Assembly (NCBI GenBank): GCA_934476085.1
Contig: CAKSNE010000004.1
Location: forward strand, 62,001-126,000
DNA: 64,000 bases
Direction of reading: 5' to 3'
From: an uncultured Eubacteriales bacterium
GTDB lineage: Bacteria; Bacillota; Clostridia; Oscillospirales; Acutalibacteraceae
Part shown: positions 17,100-24,837 of the stretch, piece by piece
Position numbering within the stretch: position 1 is the stretch's first letter
Layout: each line of letters opens with the position of its first letter
The notes under the pieces: generated by a model
Told to the model about the DNA's origin: nothing
Databases searched by the model: none
What the model saw: only the letters and a program-made list of their open reading frames with translations
Position numbers and translations under genes: made by a program

Positions 17100-18426
17100 T
17101 GAATTTTTCTCCTCTTTCTCTAACAATTATTTTAACAGGAGTGCCTTCAAGACCGAATGTTTGTCTGATTTGATTTTCAATATATCTTTGATAAGAAAAA
17201 TGAAAAAGCTGTGCATTGTTGCAAAAACAAACAAATGTCGGCGGAGCAGAAGTAGCCTGTGTCATATAATAAATTTTAAGCCTTTTACCCTTGTCCGACG
17301 GTGGCTGAACTCTTGCAGTAGCTTCTGACAAAAGTTCATTTAATCTACCTGTTGAAATACGCATATTATTTTGCTCATAAACATACTTAATAAGCTCCAT
17401 TAACTTATCAAGGCGTTGACCTGTGAGTGCTGAGATAAACAAAATCGGCGCATAACTCATAAATGAAAAATCAACCATTAAATCTTTGCGGTATTGGTCC
17501 ATAGTTTTGCCGTCTTTTTCAACTAAATCCCACTTGTTAACCGCAATAATACAAGCCTTACCGCCTTCAAGTGCAATAGATGCAACCTTTGAATCCTGTT
17601 CGGTAAAACCTTCTTTAGCGTCAATCATAATAACGCAAACATCGGCTCTTTCAACCGCCATTTTAGCACGGATAACCGAATATTTTTCGATTTTTTCATC
17701 AACTCTTGATTTTCTGCGAAGTCCCGCAGTATCAATAAAATTAAATCTGCCGTATTTATTTTCAACAGCAAAATCAATTGCGTCACGGGTAGTGCCGGCA
17801 ATGTCAGAAACAATCGCTCTGTTATCGCCCGCAATTTTATTAATAAGCGATGATTTACCTGCGTTAGGCTTACCGATAATCGCAACATTAATTGTGCCGT
17901 CGGTATTTTCGCTTTCATCTTCTTCAAATGTTAAATATTCAAAAACAGCGTCAAGCAAGTCGCCTGTGCCGTGACCGTGAACAGATGAAACTGCGATAGG
18001 CTCGCCAAGGCCTAAATTATAAAACTCATAAAATTCAGGCGGAACTTCGCCTATACCATCACATTTATTAACGCAAAGCACAACAGGTTTGCCTGATTTT
18101 TGTAACATAGCGGCAACTTCCGAATCCGCAGAGGTAACGCCTGATTTTAAATCAACAACAAAAACGATAGCCTGTGCCATATCAATAGCAAGATTAGCCT
18201 GTGCTCTCATTTGAGATAAAATAATATCATCTGTTTTAGGCTCAATACCGCCTGTATCAATAAGCGAAATTGTTTTTCCACGCCATTCGCAATCGCCGAA
18301 AATTCTATCTCTGGTAACACCCGGAGTATCATCGACAATCGACAAACGCTGACCTATTAATTTATTAAAAAGTGTGGATTTTCCGACATTTGGACGTCCC
18401 ACAACCGCAACTATTGGTTTAGCCAT
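17092..18426 (-). CDS. der: Ribosome-assembly GTPase Der (EngA)
   Basis: 444 aa. Tandem-GTPase needed for 50S subunit maturation. First G domain: GRPNVGKST (residues 8-16), DTPGVTRD, DTGGIE, NKCDG. Second G domain: GKPNAGKSSL (about 185), DIAGTTRDAID, DTAGLRRK, NKWDL. The C-terminal KH-like domain ends VKIIVRERG. All nucleotide-binding motifs are intact. It sits 12 bp after the DUF512 gene and overlaps plsY, an arrangement common in Clostridia. Confidence 0.97.
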   Translation of the reverse strand: MAKPIVAVVGRPNVGKSTLFNKLIGQRLSIVDDTPGVTRDRIFGDCEWRGKTISLIDTGGIEPKTDDIILSQMRAQANLAIDMAQAIVFVVDLKSGVTSADSEVAAMLQKSGKPVVLCVNKCDGIGEVPPEFYEFYNLGLGEPIAVSSVHGHGTGDLLDAVFEYLTFEEDESENTDGTINVAIIGKPNAGKSSLINKIAGDNRAIVSDIAGTTRDAIDFAVENKYGRFNFIDTAGLRRKSRVDEKIEKYSVIRAKMAVERADVCVIMIDAKEGFTEQDSKVASIALEGGKACIIAVNKWDLVEKDGKTMDQYRKDLMVDFSFMSYAPILFISALTGQRLDKLMELIKYVYEQNNMRISTGRLNELLSEATARVQPPSDKGKRLKIYYMTQATSAPPTFVCFCNNAQLFHFSYQRYIENQIRQTFGLEGTPVKIIVRERGEKFNG

Positions 18427-18438
18427 AGTTTTTCTCCT

Positions 18439-19749
18439 TTATTCAAAAAGTGCGTCGAGCAGACCGTTAGCGTCACTGCCGATTACTTTTACCCTCACAC
18501 CGATTTCTTTTTCAACATCTAAAGGCGTTAAATCATCTAAAAACACATCTTTTTGCTCACGCAACATTGCGTCACATACTAAAACTGTGCCAAGATTTTC
18601 TTTGCCTTTTAAATTTTTAATTAAGTCAGAGCCTGTTATAAGCCCTGTTGTTGTAATAAGCGGGCCGAAAAAGTAATTTTCCATAGCCAACACTTCACAA
18701 TTTATATTATGCCATTTTGAAGCAGCATAGTCAACAAGTTCTTTTATAAGCGGATAAGCACCTTTGCCTGTTGCTATCGTAAGTTTTTCGCCTTTCGGCA
18801 CTCTTGAATTTTCTTCAAGTTCAAACTCGCAAGCTCTTAAAAACTCGCCTTTCATCAAAGCACACATTCCAACACCGTTTGAAAGTTGGAGCATATCGCC
18901 GTAATATTTTTCATCAGGCATAGGCATTTGAGCCAAATTATAAAACTCGTCCGATGGATAGAAAAGTCTGTCGCCATACTCTTCAAAACATTCATCGCCG
19001 ATTTCATTCATTATATCAACAACCGCTTTTGCACTCTGTTTATCAAAAGGTTTTATCTGTTCAAGCCCTTCTCGATACTTTGTAAGTCCGACAGGAACAG
19101 CCGCAACCGATTCAACATTAGGATAAAGTGCTTTAAGATCTAAAAGCGTTTTTCTTAATTCTTCGCCGTCATTGTACCCCGGCACTAACACCAACTGACA
19201 GTTAATTTTAATGCCATTTTCACAAAGCTTATACATATGGCGTAACGCATCGCCCGCAAAGCGATTTTTCATCATTTTGCAACGAAGTTCAGGGTTAGTA
19301 GTGTGAACCGAAATATTAACCGGAGTAATATGCATTTTTATAATTCGGTCAATTTCTTCATCAGAAATATTAGTTAAAGTAATGTAATTACCAAACAAAA
19401 ACGAAAGTCTTGCATCATCATCTTTAAAATAAAGCGTTTCTCTCATATTCGGCGGCATTTGGTCGATAAAGCAGAAAATGCAACCGTTTCTGCAAGAACG
19501 CTGCTTGTCCATAAGATAAGTTTCAAATTCAAGACCTATATCGTCATACTCATCTTTTTTAATCTTTACTTTGCGTTGCTTGCCGTTTTCATCTTCAATA
19601 ACTAACTTTAATTTTTTATCGGTGCAGTAAAAACGATAATCAAGCACATCGGTTATTTTATTATCATTAATTGTTATTAACTTTTCGCCCGATTTTATGC
19701 CCTTTTTATCAGCATAAGAACCTTTATCAACCGATGATATAACTACCAT
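18439..19749 (-). CDS. DUF512 radical-SAM-like PDZ protein
   Basis: 436 aa. An N-terminal PDZ-like segment (about 1-60, SVDKGSYADKKGIKSGEKLI) precedes a Cys motif CRNGCIFCF (Cys86, Cys90, Cys93), the CX3CX2C pattern of radical-SAM iron-sulfur enzymes. The C-terminal DUF512 domain follows (NGVGMCALMKGEF, TIATGKGAYPLI, VLAMENYFFGPLITTTGLITG). The family is widespread in Clostridia and usually adjacent to der; its reaction is not established. Its GGAGGTG site lies directly upstream of the ATG. It is the first gene of the six-gene operon running to the terminator at 12961. Confidence 0.9.
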   Translation of the reverse strand: MVVISSVDKGSYADKKGIKSGEKLITINDNKITDVLDYRFYCTDKKLKLVIEDENGKQRKVKIKKDEYDDIGLEFETYLMDKQRSCRNGCIFCFIDQMPPNMRETLYFKDDDARLSFLFGNYITLTNISDEEIDRIIKMHITPVNISVHTTNPELRCKMMKNRFAGDALRHMYKLCENGIKINCQLVLVPGYNDGEELRKTLLDLKALYPNVESVAAVPVGLTKYREGLEQIKPFDKQSAKAVVDIMNEIGDECFEEYGDRLFYPSDEFYNLAQMPMPDEKYYGDMLQLSNGVGMCALMKGEFLRACEFELEENSRVPKGEKLTIATGKGAYPLIKELVDYAASKWHNINCEVLAMENYFFGPLITTTGLITGSDLIKNLKGKENLGTVLVCDAMLREQKDVFLDDLTPLDVEKEIGVRVKVIGSDANGLLDALFE

Positions 19750-19808
19750 TTTTTCACCTCCGAATTTTAAAGTATATAATATTATTTTGTCTTAAAAACA
19801 AATAAAAA

Positions 19809-19849
19809 TTTCAAGAAAAACAGGGAAGGAACTAAACTCCTTCCCTGTT
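19809..19849 (-). terminator. Terminator after rpmF
   Basis: 12-bp perfect stem AACAGGGAAGGA (19819-19849) with a 7-base loop, followed on the minus strand by TTTTTCTTGAAATTTTT. Confidence 0.9.
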
Positions 19850-19860
19850 AATGACCTGAT

Positions 19861-20046
19861 TTAGTCCTCTTTTACAGCTACAACCTGTCTGCCGTTATAG
19901 TAACCGCAGGCTTTACACATTCTGTGTGGTCTTGTATATTCGCCGCATTTTGGGCATTTTGTGAGTTCAGGAGCGTCCATTTTCCAAACGCTTGAACGTC
20001 TTTTATCTCTTCTTGTTGAAGAAACTCTTCTCTTTGGTACTGCCAT
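19861..20046 (-). CDS. rpmF: 50S ribosomal protein L32
   Basis: 61 aa. The N-terminus MAVPKRRVSSTRRDKRRS is the L32 signature. Four cysteines (31, 34, 44, 47; CPKCGEY and CKACGYY) make it the zinc-binding (C+) form. It follows the yceD/DUF177 gene by 39 bp on the same strand, the standard bacterial pairing, and ends in a strong terminator. The start is fixed by GGAGGTGCC upstream of the ATG. Confidence 0.98.
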   Translation of the reverse strand: MAVPKRRVSSTRRDKRRSSVWKMDAPELTKCPKCGEYTRPHRMCKACGYYNGRQVVAVKED

Positions 20047-20085
20047 TTTGGCACCTCCTTGTTTTCATTTACGATATACGGAACA

Positions 20086-20577
20086 TCATTCAAAAAACTC
20101 AGATAGTTTTGCCCATCTTTCGTCAACTTCGCCTTCACAAGTACACTTTTCAGTGTTGAGATTTTTACCGCATTTAGGACAAACGCCCTTACAATCATCC
20201 TTACATAAAAATAAATAAGGAAGTCCTAAAATAATATCGGAACGGATTAAATCTTCAAGGTCAAGTTCCATATTCTCTGACACGATGAAATCTTCTTCAT
20301 CATCATTTCCCAGGGAATTTACGATAATATGATTGATAGGAATTTCTAAAGTTTTTTCTGTTAAAACAGCACATCTATCGCAAGGCGCTTTATAATTAAA
20401 AGTAGCCTTACCTATAAATGTTACAACCTCGGCATTATTACTAATGTCGCCATTAACCAAAACTTTAGATGAAATCGGACTGATTCCGCCGATTTCAAGA
20501 GTTGAAAAATCAAACTCTTCTTTTACAGGCAAATTTTTAATTTTACCTGAAAAAACACCTCTTAAATCAATATTCAT
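20086..20577 (-). CDS. DUF177/YceD-family protein
   Basis: 163 aa. The family normally lies immediately upstream of rpmF, as here, and is associated with large-subunit (23S rRNA) metabolism. Four Cys in two knuckles (CDRC at about 65 and CPKCGKNLNTEKCTC near the C-terminus) suggest zinc binding. The internal DLEDLIRSDIILGLP is the usual conserved stretch. It is driven by a consensus promoter 55-83 bp upstream. The E. coli name is yceD; I leave the symbol empty because the Firmicutes nomenclature differs. Confidence 0.9.
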   Translation of the reverse strand: MNIDLRGVFSGKIKNLPVKEEFDFSTLEIGGISPISSKVLVNGDISNNAEVVTFIGKATFNYKAPCDRCAVLTEKTLEIPINHIIVNSLGNDDEEDFIVSENMELDLEDLIRSDIILGLPYLFLCKDDCKGVCPKCGKNLNTEKCTCEGEVDERWAKLSEFFE

Positions 20578-20631
20578 AAGTCGCCTCCCTGCGAGAAGGC
20601 ATAATTATGCCATCGTTAAGGTCACGAAGTA

Positions 20632-20660
20632 ATTATATAACCTAATTCACTTTTTGTCAA
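20632..20660 (-). promoter_or_regulatory. Consensus promoter of the DUF177-rpmF unit
   Basis: Minus strand: TTGACA, 17-base spacer, TATAAT, a perfect sigma-A consensus. The predicted start near 20625 is about 48 bases before the ATG. Confidence 0.85.
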
Positions 20661-20720
20661 GACTGAAACATAAAAAAACTAGCAATAAATAAAAATAATT
20701 TTATATTTCAGCAAAATTCG

Positions 20721-21500
20721 CTATTTTGTAATTGAAACAAGTTCGGTTTTAATACATTTGCCCGTGTTTTCATCAATTTCAAAAACCGCTCCGCAAATTT
20801 CACACTCGCCCTCGGCATTTTCAAAACGAACAGGCAAATGTGTTTTTTGTTTTTCAATTGCAAGTTCTGGTTTTATGCCTAAAACCGAGTGCTTCGGCCC
20901 GCACATTCCAAGATCGGTAATGTAACCTGTACCGTTTTCAAAAATCTGTAAATCGTTCGTTTGAATATGAGTGTGAGTGCCGAAAAATGCCGATACTCTG
21001 CCGTCTGCATAATAACCCATACAGCGTTTTTCAGCAGTTGCTTCTGCATGAAAATCAACTAAAATTATTTTACAGTTTTCTGCCTTTGCTTTTTCGATAT
21101 ATTCATCAAGCGTTTCAAAAGGACTTTTAAGTGCATCCATAAAAACAACGCCCATAATCGAAATGACTGCAATTTTCACTCTGCCCATATCATAAACGCA
21201 CATACCTTTTCCCGCTGCATTTTCAGGGAAATTTGCAGGACGCACAACATAATCGTTTTCATCTAAATAAGAATAAAACTCTCTTCTGCGATATGTGTGA
21301 TTACCGCCTGTTACAACATCAGCACCGTAAGAAAAAATTCTCTCAACAGGCTTTTGCAACATTCCGTTGCCGTCAGCACAGTTTTCGCCGTTTACAACGC
21401 AAAAATCTATATTTTTATCTTGTTTTAATTTTGGCAAAACATCAGCCAAAGCGTCACAGCCTATGCTGCTGACAACATCGCCAAGGGCTAAAATTCTCAT
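20721..21500 (-). CDS. ymdB: YmdB-family metallophosphodiesterase
   Basis: 259 aa. Calcineurin-like two-metal phosphodiesterase of the TIGR00282 family, which in Bacillus cleaves cyclic nucleotides and affects motility/biofilm choice. Metal-ligand motifs: LALGDVV (Asp near residue 7), NGENCADG, GGNHTYR, FHAEATAEK, GTHTHIQT. Length and order match YmdB. It lies 80 bp downstream of rny on the same strand, the conserved rny-ymdB pairing, so it is likely co-transcribed. Confidence 0.93.
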   Translation of the reverse strand: MRILALGDVVSSIGCDALADVLPKLKQDKNIDFCVVNGENCADGNGMLQKPVERIFSYGADVVTGGNHTYRRREFYSYLDENDYVVRPANFPENAAGKGMCVYDMGRVKIAVISIMGVVFMDALKSPFETLDEYIEKAKAENCKIILVDFHAEATAEKRCMGYYADGRVSAFFGTHTHIQTNDLQIFENGTGYITDLGMCGPKHSVLGIKPELAIEKQKTHLPVRFENAEGECEICGAVFEIDENTGKCIKTELVSITK

Positions 21501-21581
21501 ATAATCTCCAGTACTGTTTTTTAAAAATAATGTTATTTTAAAGGGCGAAATTAAGATTTAACTTAACTCCGCCCGTTATTT

Positions 21582-23132
21582 TTATTTTGCGTAATCAACT
21601 ACTCGGCTTTCTCTGATAACATTTACTTTTATCTGGCCAGGGTAATCAAGTTCTTCTTCAATTTGTTTAGCAACATCTCTTGCCACTAATACCATTTTAT
21701 CGTCATCAACGATATTTGGTTTAACTACAATTCTAATCTCACGACCTGCCTGAATTGCAAAAGAGCGTTCAACACCGTTGAATGAATTAGCAATTTCTTC
21801 GAGTCTTTCAAGTCTTTTAATGTAGTTTTCAAGATTTTCTCTTCTGGCACCCGGACGAGAAGCGGAAATAGCATCAGCCGCTTGAACAATGCAAGCAACA
21901 ACCGTTTTAGCTTCAACATCACCATGGTGTGCATGGATAGCGTGAATAACTGCTTCGCTTTCCTTATATTTTCTTGCAACATCAACACCAAGCTGAATAT
22001 GTGAGCCTTCCATTTCATGATCTAATGCCTTGCCGATATCATGTAAAAGACCTGCTCTTTTTGCAAGAGTAACATCTTCACCCATTTCAGCAGCAATCAA
22101 ACCTGAAATATAAGAAACTTCCAAAGAATGTTTAAGTACATTTTGACCGAAACTTGTTCTAAAGTGAAGTTTACCGAGGAGTTTAACTAACTCATGGTTA
22201 ATTCCACGAACGCCTGTATCCAATACAGCACGCTCGCCTTCGGATTTAATAACGCCTTCAACTTCTCGTTTTGCTTTTTCATACATTTCTTCAATTCTTG
22301 TTGGATGAATTCTTCCGTCAGAAATAAGTTTTTCAAGAGTAAGTCTTGCAATCTCTCTTCTGATAGGATCAAAACAAGAAACTGTAATAGCTTCAGGTGT
22401 GTCATCAATAATAAGATCAACACCTGTTAAGGTTTCGAGAGCAGTGATATTTCTACCCTCACGGCCGATAATACGACCTTTCATTTCATCGTTTGGCAAT
22501 GCTACAACCGAAACAGTAGTTTCACTTGTATGGTCAGCCGCACAACGCTGAATGCTTAAAGCAATGATATTTCTTGCAATGCTTTCAGCTTCATCTTTAG
22601 TTCTTTGTTCATAATCTTTAATCATAACAGCTTTATCATGAACAAGTTCTTCTTCAACGCTTTTTAAAAGTTCAGCTTTAGCTTCTTCAACAGAATAACC
22701 CGAAATCTTTTTAAGCATATCTCTTTGAGCAGTTTTTAATTCTTCTAATTCAACTGCTTTTTCATCGGCGAGTTTCATTTTCTCAGCCAATTTTTCTTCT
22801 TTTTTCTCGTGATTTTCAATTTTTCTATCTAATGACTCTTCTTTTTGTGCGAGTCTTCTCTCTTGACGCTGAACTTCACTTCTGCGTTCTTTAATTTCTT
22901 TATCAGCGTCTGAACGCAACTGATGAATTTCATCTTTTGCTTCAAGGAGAGTTTCTTTTTTCTTTGCTTCCGCATTTTTCATTGCGTCAGATAAAATTCT
23001 GTTAGCCTCTGTTTCAGCAGAGCCGATTTCGGCTTCAGCGGTTTTCTTTCTATGGTTAGAACCTAAAACAAAGCAAATTACTCCGACAACAATACATACA
23101 GCGGCTGCAAGGGCATAATAATACCAGTCCAT
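21582..23132 (-). CDS. rny: Ribonuclease Y
   Basis: 516 aa. Membrane-anchored endoribonuclease initiating mRNA decay. One N-terminal membrane helix (about 4-24), a long charged coiled coil (about 30-190), a KH RNA-binding domain (IIGREGRNITALETLTG, about 217), and the HD nuclease domain with the metal motif LLHDIGKALDHE. Full length with no missing residues. The ATG has AAGGAGGTC upstream. A roughly 120-nt leader runs from the promoter at 23259-23287. Confidence 0.97.
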   Translation of the reverse strand: MDWYYYALAAAVCIVVGVICFVLGSNHRKKTAEAEIGSAETEANRILSDAMKNAEAKKKETLLEAKDEIHQLRSDADKEIKERRSEVQRQERRLAQKEESLDRKIENHEKKEEKLAEKMKLADEKAVELEELKTAQRDMLKKISGYSVEEAKAELLKSVEEELVHDKAVMIKDYEQRTKDEAESIARNIIALSIQRCAADHTSETTVSVVALPNDEMKGRIIGREGRNITALETLTGVDLIIDDTPEAITVSCFDPIRREIARLTLEKLISDGRIHPTRIEEMYEKAKREVEGVIKSEGERAVLDTGVRGINHELVKLLGKLHFRTSFGQNVLKHSLEVSYISGLIAAEMGEDVTLAKRAGLLHDIGKALDHEMEGSHIQLGVDVARKYKESEAVIHAIHAHHGDVEAKTVVACIVQAADAISASRPGARRENLENYIKRLERLEEIANSFNGVERSFAIQAGREIRIVVKPNIVDDDKMVLVARDVAKQIEEELDYPGQIKVNVIRESRVVDYAK

Positions 23133-23258
23133 TAACAGACCTCCTTATATATTAACCGCAGTTAAATTAACAGGTCGCGTGTTCACCCGAATGTAAGAGA
23201 AAATTAAATAATTTATATAAAAAAATTAATTTTGCAAAGATAACTCCACATTAATCTA

Positions 23259-23287
23259 ATAATACCACTATATTTAGTATATGTCAA
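23259..23287 (-). promoter_or_regulatory. Promoter of rny
   Basis: Minus strand: TTGACA, 17-base spacer, TATTAT. It gives a 5' leader of about 120 nt; I see no riboswitch-like fold in that leader. Confidence 0.75.
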
Positions 23288-23354
23288 TATTTTTTTGCTA
23301 CCAACAGGCAGCTTTGCAATGCTTTAAAATAACATTTTAATGTATAAAAGACTA

Positions 23355-23387
23355 AAAAAGCAACGTGATAAAATCACATTGCTTTTT
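23355..23387 (-). terminator. Terminator of the 23.4-23.7 kb transcription unit
   Basis: Stem AAAAAGCAATGTGAT with its near-complement (one G-T pair) and a 3-base loop; on the minus strand followed by CTTTTTTAGTCTTTT. Confidence 0.8.
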
Positions 23388-23682
23388 ATCTTTGATTTAG
23401 TCCTGATAAAAGTATTACTGTTTTATAAAAATGCAATTTTAATAAAAGAATTTTTATTTTATCGTTTCTGCTTGAAAATTTATTTATCGGAACAAGGTTA
23501 ATTGCTTTTTTAAGCTCTTTATCTTTTAACAATCCTTTGAGCCATTTTACACGCTCATTAAAGTTTTTACCGCTTAAACTAATATTTTTTATACTCAACT
23601 GCAAATCTAAAACTTTGCAAAAATATACTGTGTTTTTGTAAAACGGGTCAGAGTCTACTCCCCTTTTTGCTGTATTTGACAT
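23386..23682 (-). CDS. Hypothetical 98-aa ORF, possible gene remnant or part of a non-coding RNA
   Basis: The frame stays open further upstream to a TTG at 23739, but that codon overlaps the promoter, so the first usable start is the ATG at 23682. That ATG has no recognisable ribosome-binding site (TTGCATATTT precedes it). The C-terminal part (WLKGLLKDKELKKA, then DKIKILLLKLHFYK) resembles the basic amphipathic tail of some family-2 glycosyltransferases, but no catalytic part is present in any frame upstream. The stop codon lies inside the terminator stem. It could be a decayed gene tail, a short translated ORF, or an accidental frame in a structured RNA (GGGGAGTAGACTCTGACCC at 23655-23673 can fold). 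I do not assign a function. Confidence 0.3.
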   Translation of the reverse strand: MSNTAKRGVDSDPFYKNTVYFCKVLDLQLSIKNISLSGKNFNERVKWLKGLLKDKELKKAINLVPINKFSSRNDKIKILLLKLHFYKTVILLSGLNQR

Positions 23683-23704
23683 AAATATGCAATTTAGACT
23701 TAAT

Positions 23705-23716
23705 TTGCAATTGCAA
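23705..23716. repeat. 12-bp perfect palindrome near the transcript start
   Basis: TTGCAATTGCAA, centred about 22 bases downstream of the predicted start of the 23.4-23.7 kb unit. It is a possible regulator site, though such AT-rich palindromes also arise by chance. Confidence 0.35.
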
Positions 23717-23738
23717 TTTGAGCATTGTAACAGATACA

Positions 23739-23767
23739 ATTATATTACAAATTAACAAAGTTGTCAA
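23739..23767 (-). promoter_or_regulatory. Consensus promoter of the 23.4-23.7 kb unit
   Basis: Minus strand: TTGACA, 17-base spacer, TATAAT, a perfect consensus. With the terminator at 23355-23387 it delimits a transcript of roughly 380 nt. Confidence 0.8.
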
Positions 23768-23870
23768 TAAAACGGGAGATGATAAAAAGGGTAAATTTTT
23801 AAGGTATTTGTACAATTTTTACCATTAAAAACTTTTTAGATTAAAACAAATGAAGTTCAAAAAAGCCATT

Positions 23871-23911
23871 TAAAAAGAAAAAAGACTTACCAGAAATGAT
23901 AAGTCTTTTTT
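23871..23911 (-). terminator. Terminator of the tRNA operon
   Basis: 11-bp stem AAAAAGACTTA with its complement (23879-23910) and a 10-base loop; on the minus strand followed by CTTTTTTCTTTTT. It lies directly after the encoded CCA of tRNA-Glu. Confidence 0.88.
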
Positions 23912-23985
23912 GGTGACCCGGACGGGAATCGAACCCGTGTTACCGCCGTGAAAGGGCGGTGTCTTAACCGCTTGACCACCGGGCC
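23911..23985 (-). tRNA. tRNA-Glu (anticodon TTC)
   Basis: 75 nt including an encoded CCA. The acceptor GGCCCGG pairs with CCGGGTC; the anticodon arm CCGCC-CTTTCAC-GGCGG carries TTC; the T loop is GTTCGATTC. It is the second tRNA of a two-tRNA transcript. Confidence 0.96.
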
Positions 23986-24022
23986 ATATATGTTAACCGC
24001 CGTTTTGGCGGGAAACTACTAA

Positions 24023-24099
24023 TGGTAGCTGCGATTGGATTTGAACCAACGACACTTCGGGTATGAACCGAATGCTCTAGCCAACTGAGCTACGCAGCC
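24023..24099 (-). tRNA. tRNA-Met (elongator, anticodon CAT)
   Basis: 77 nt including an encoded CCA. The anticodon arm is TTCGG-TTCATAC-CCGAA. The loop TTCATAC and discriminator A match elongator tRNA-Met rather than initiator; tRNA-Ile2 (CAT) usually has CTCATAA, so Ile2 is less likely. It lies 37 bp upstream of tRNA-Glu in the same transcript. Confidence 0.92.
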
Positions 24100-24134
24100 A
24101 TAGAAATGCCTCAACTTCAAATTGACGCTTGATT

Positions 24135-24163
24135 ATTATATCGCATACGAGCCTACTTGTCAA
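24135..24163 (-). promoter_or_regulatory. Consensus promoter of the tRNA operon
   Basis: Minus strand: TTGACA, 17-base spacer, TATAAT; the predicted start near 24128 is about 28 bases before tRNA-Met. A perfect consensus is typical of stable-RNA genes. Confidence 0.9.
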
Positions 24164-24213
24164 GACTTTTTTTCAAAATAAGCAAAAAAAGTTATAAAAA
24201 CTATAAAAATCGT

Positions 24214-24837
24214 CTATCTTTCGCCGTTTGCAGCCTTTTTTGAAAACTCACAACCGCAATAATTTTGTCTATAAAGGTTATACTCGCCCGACAACTCGAT
24301 TGAGCGAATGTAACCGTTTTTCTTTTTAAAGTCAGAAAAAAGGTATTTTACACCGTATTCATCAGACAATTTCTTGCCGATTTCATTTAATTTTTGAGCA
24401 TTTTTATGCGGACTTATTGATAGTGTTGTGCAAAAATAATCAAAATTATTCTCTTTTGCGTATTTTGCCGCTTGTTTTAATCGTAATTCATAACACAAAA
24501 AGCAACGACTTGCACCTTCGGGCAAATCTTCAAGCCCTTTTGCCATTTCATAAAACGGCTTACTGTCATAATCGCAAACAACCATTTTAGGCTTGTTTGG
24601 AAGCGACATTTCATTTATTAGACGCTTTAACTCTTCCGCTCTGAAATCATATTCGCTTTCGGGCGAAATATTTGGGTTATAAAAAAGCAGCGTTATATCA
24701 AAAAAATCCGACAAATACTCTAAAACATAAGATGAGCAAGGTGCACAACAAGCGTGTAAAAGCAATTTTGGTTTTACATTTTGTTGTGACACCAATTTTA
24801 AAGTTTCATCTAATAAGAGTTGATAATTTTGTTTCAT
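24214..24837 (-). CDS. queH: Epoxyqueuosine reductase QueH
   Basis: 207 aa. Last step of queuosine tRNA modification, reducing epoxyqueuosine (non-cobalamin enzyme, DUF208). Paired cysteines for the iron-sulfur cluster and active site are visible: HACCAPCSSY near residue 30, CFLCYELRL near 113, and YCGCEFS near the C-terminus. Its ATG directly abuts the stop of the upstream aminotransferase gene, with the ribosome site (GAAGGA) inside that gene, so translation is coupled. No other queuosine genes are in the window. Confidence 0.93.
   Translation of the reverse strand: MKQNYQLLLDETLKLVSQQNVKPKLLLHACCAPCSSYVLEYLSDFFDITLLFYNPNISPESEYDFRAEELKRLINEMSLPNKPKMVVCDYDSKPFYEMAKGLEDLPEGASRCFLCYELRLKQAAKYAKENNFDYFCTTLSISPHKNAQKLNEIGKKLSDEYGVKYLFSDFKKKNGYIRSIELSGEYNLYRQNYCGCEFSKKAANGER

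Noticed and set aside
17486..17974. 162-aa plus-strand frame antisense to der
   Set aside because: der has all GTPase motifs in this region; the antisense frame has no ribosome site and no recognisable domain.
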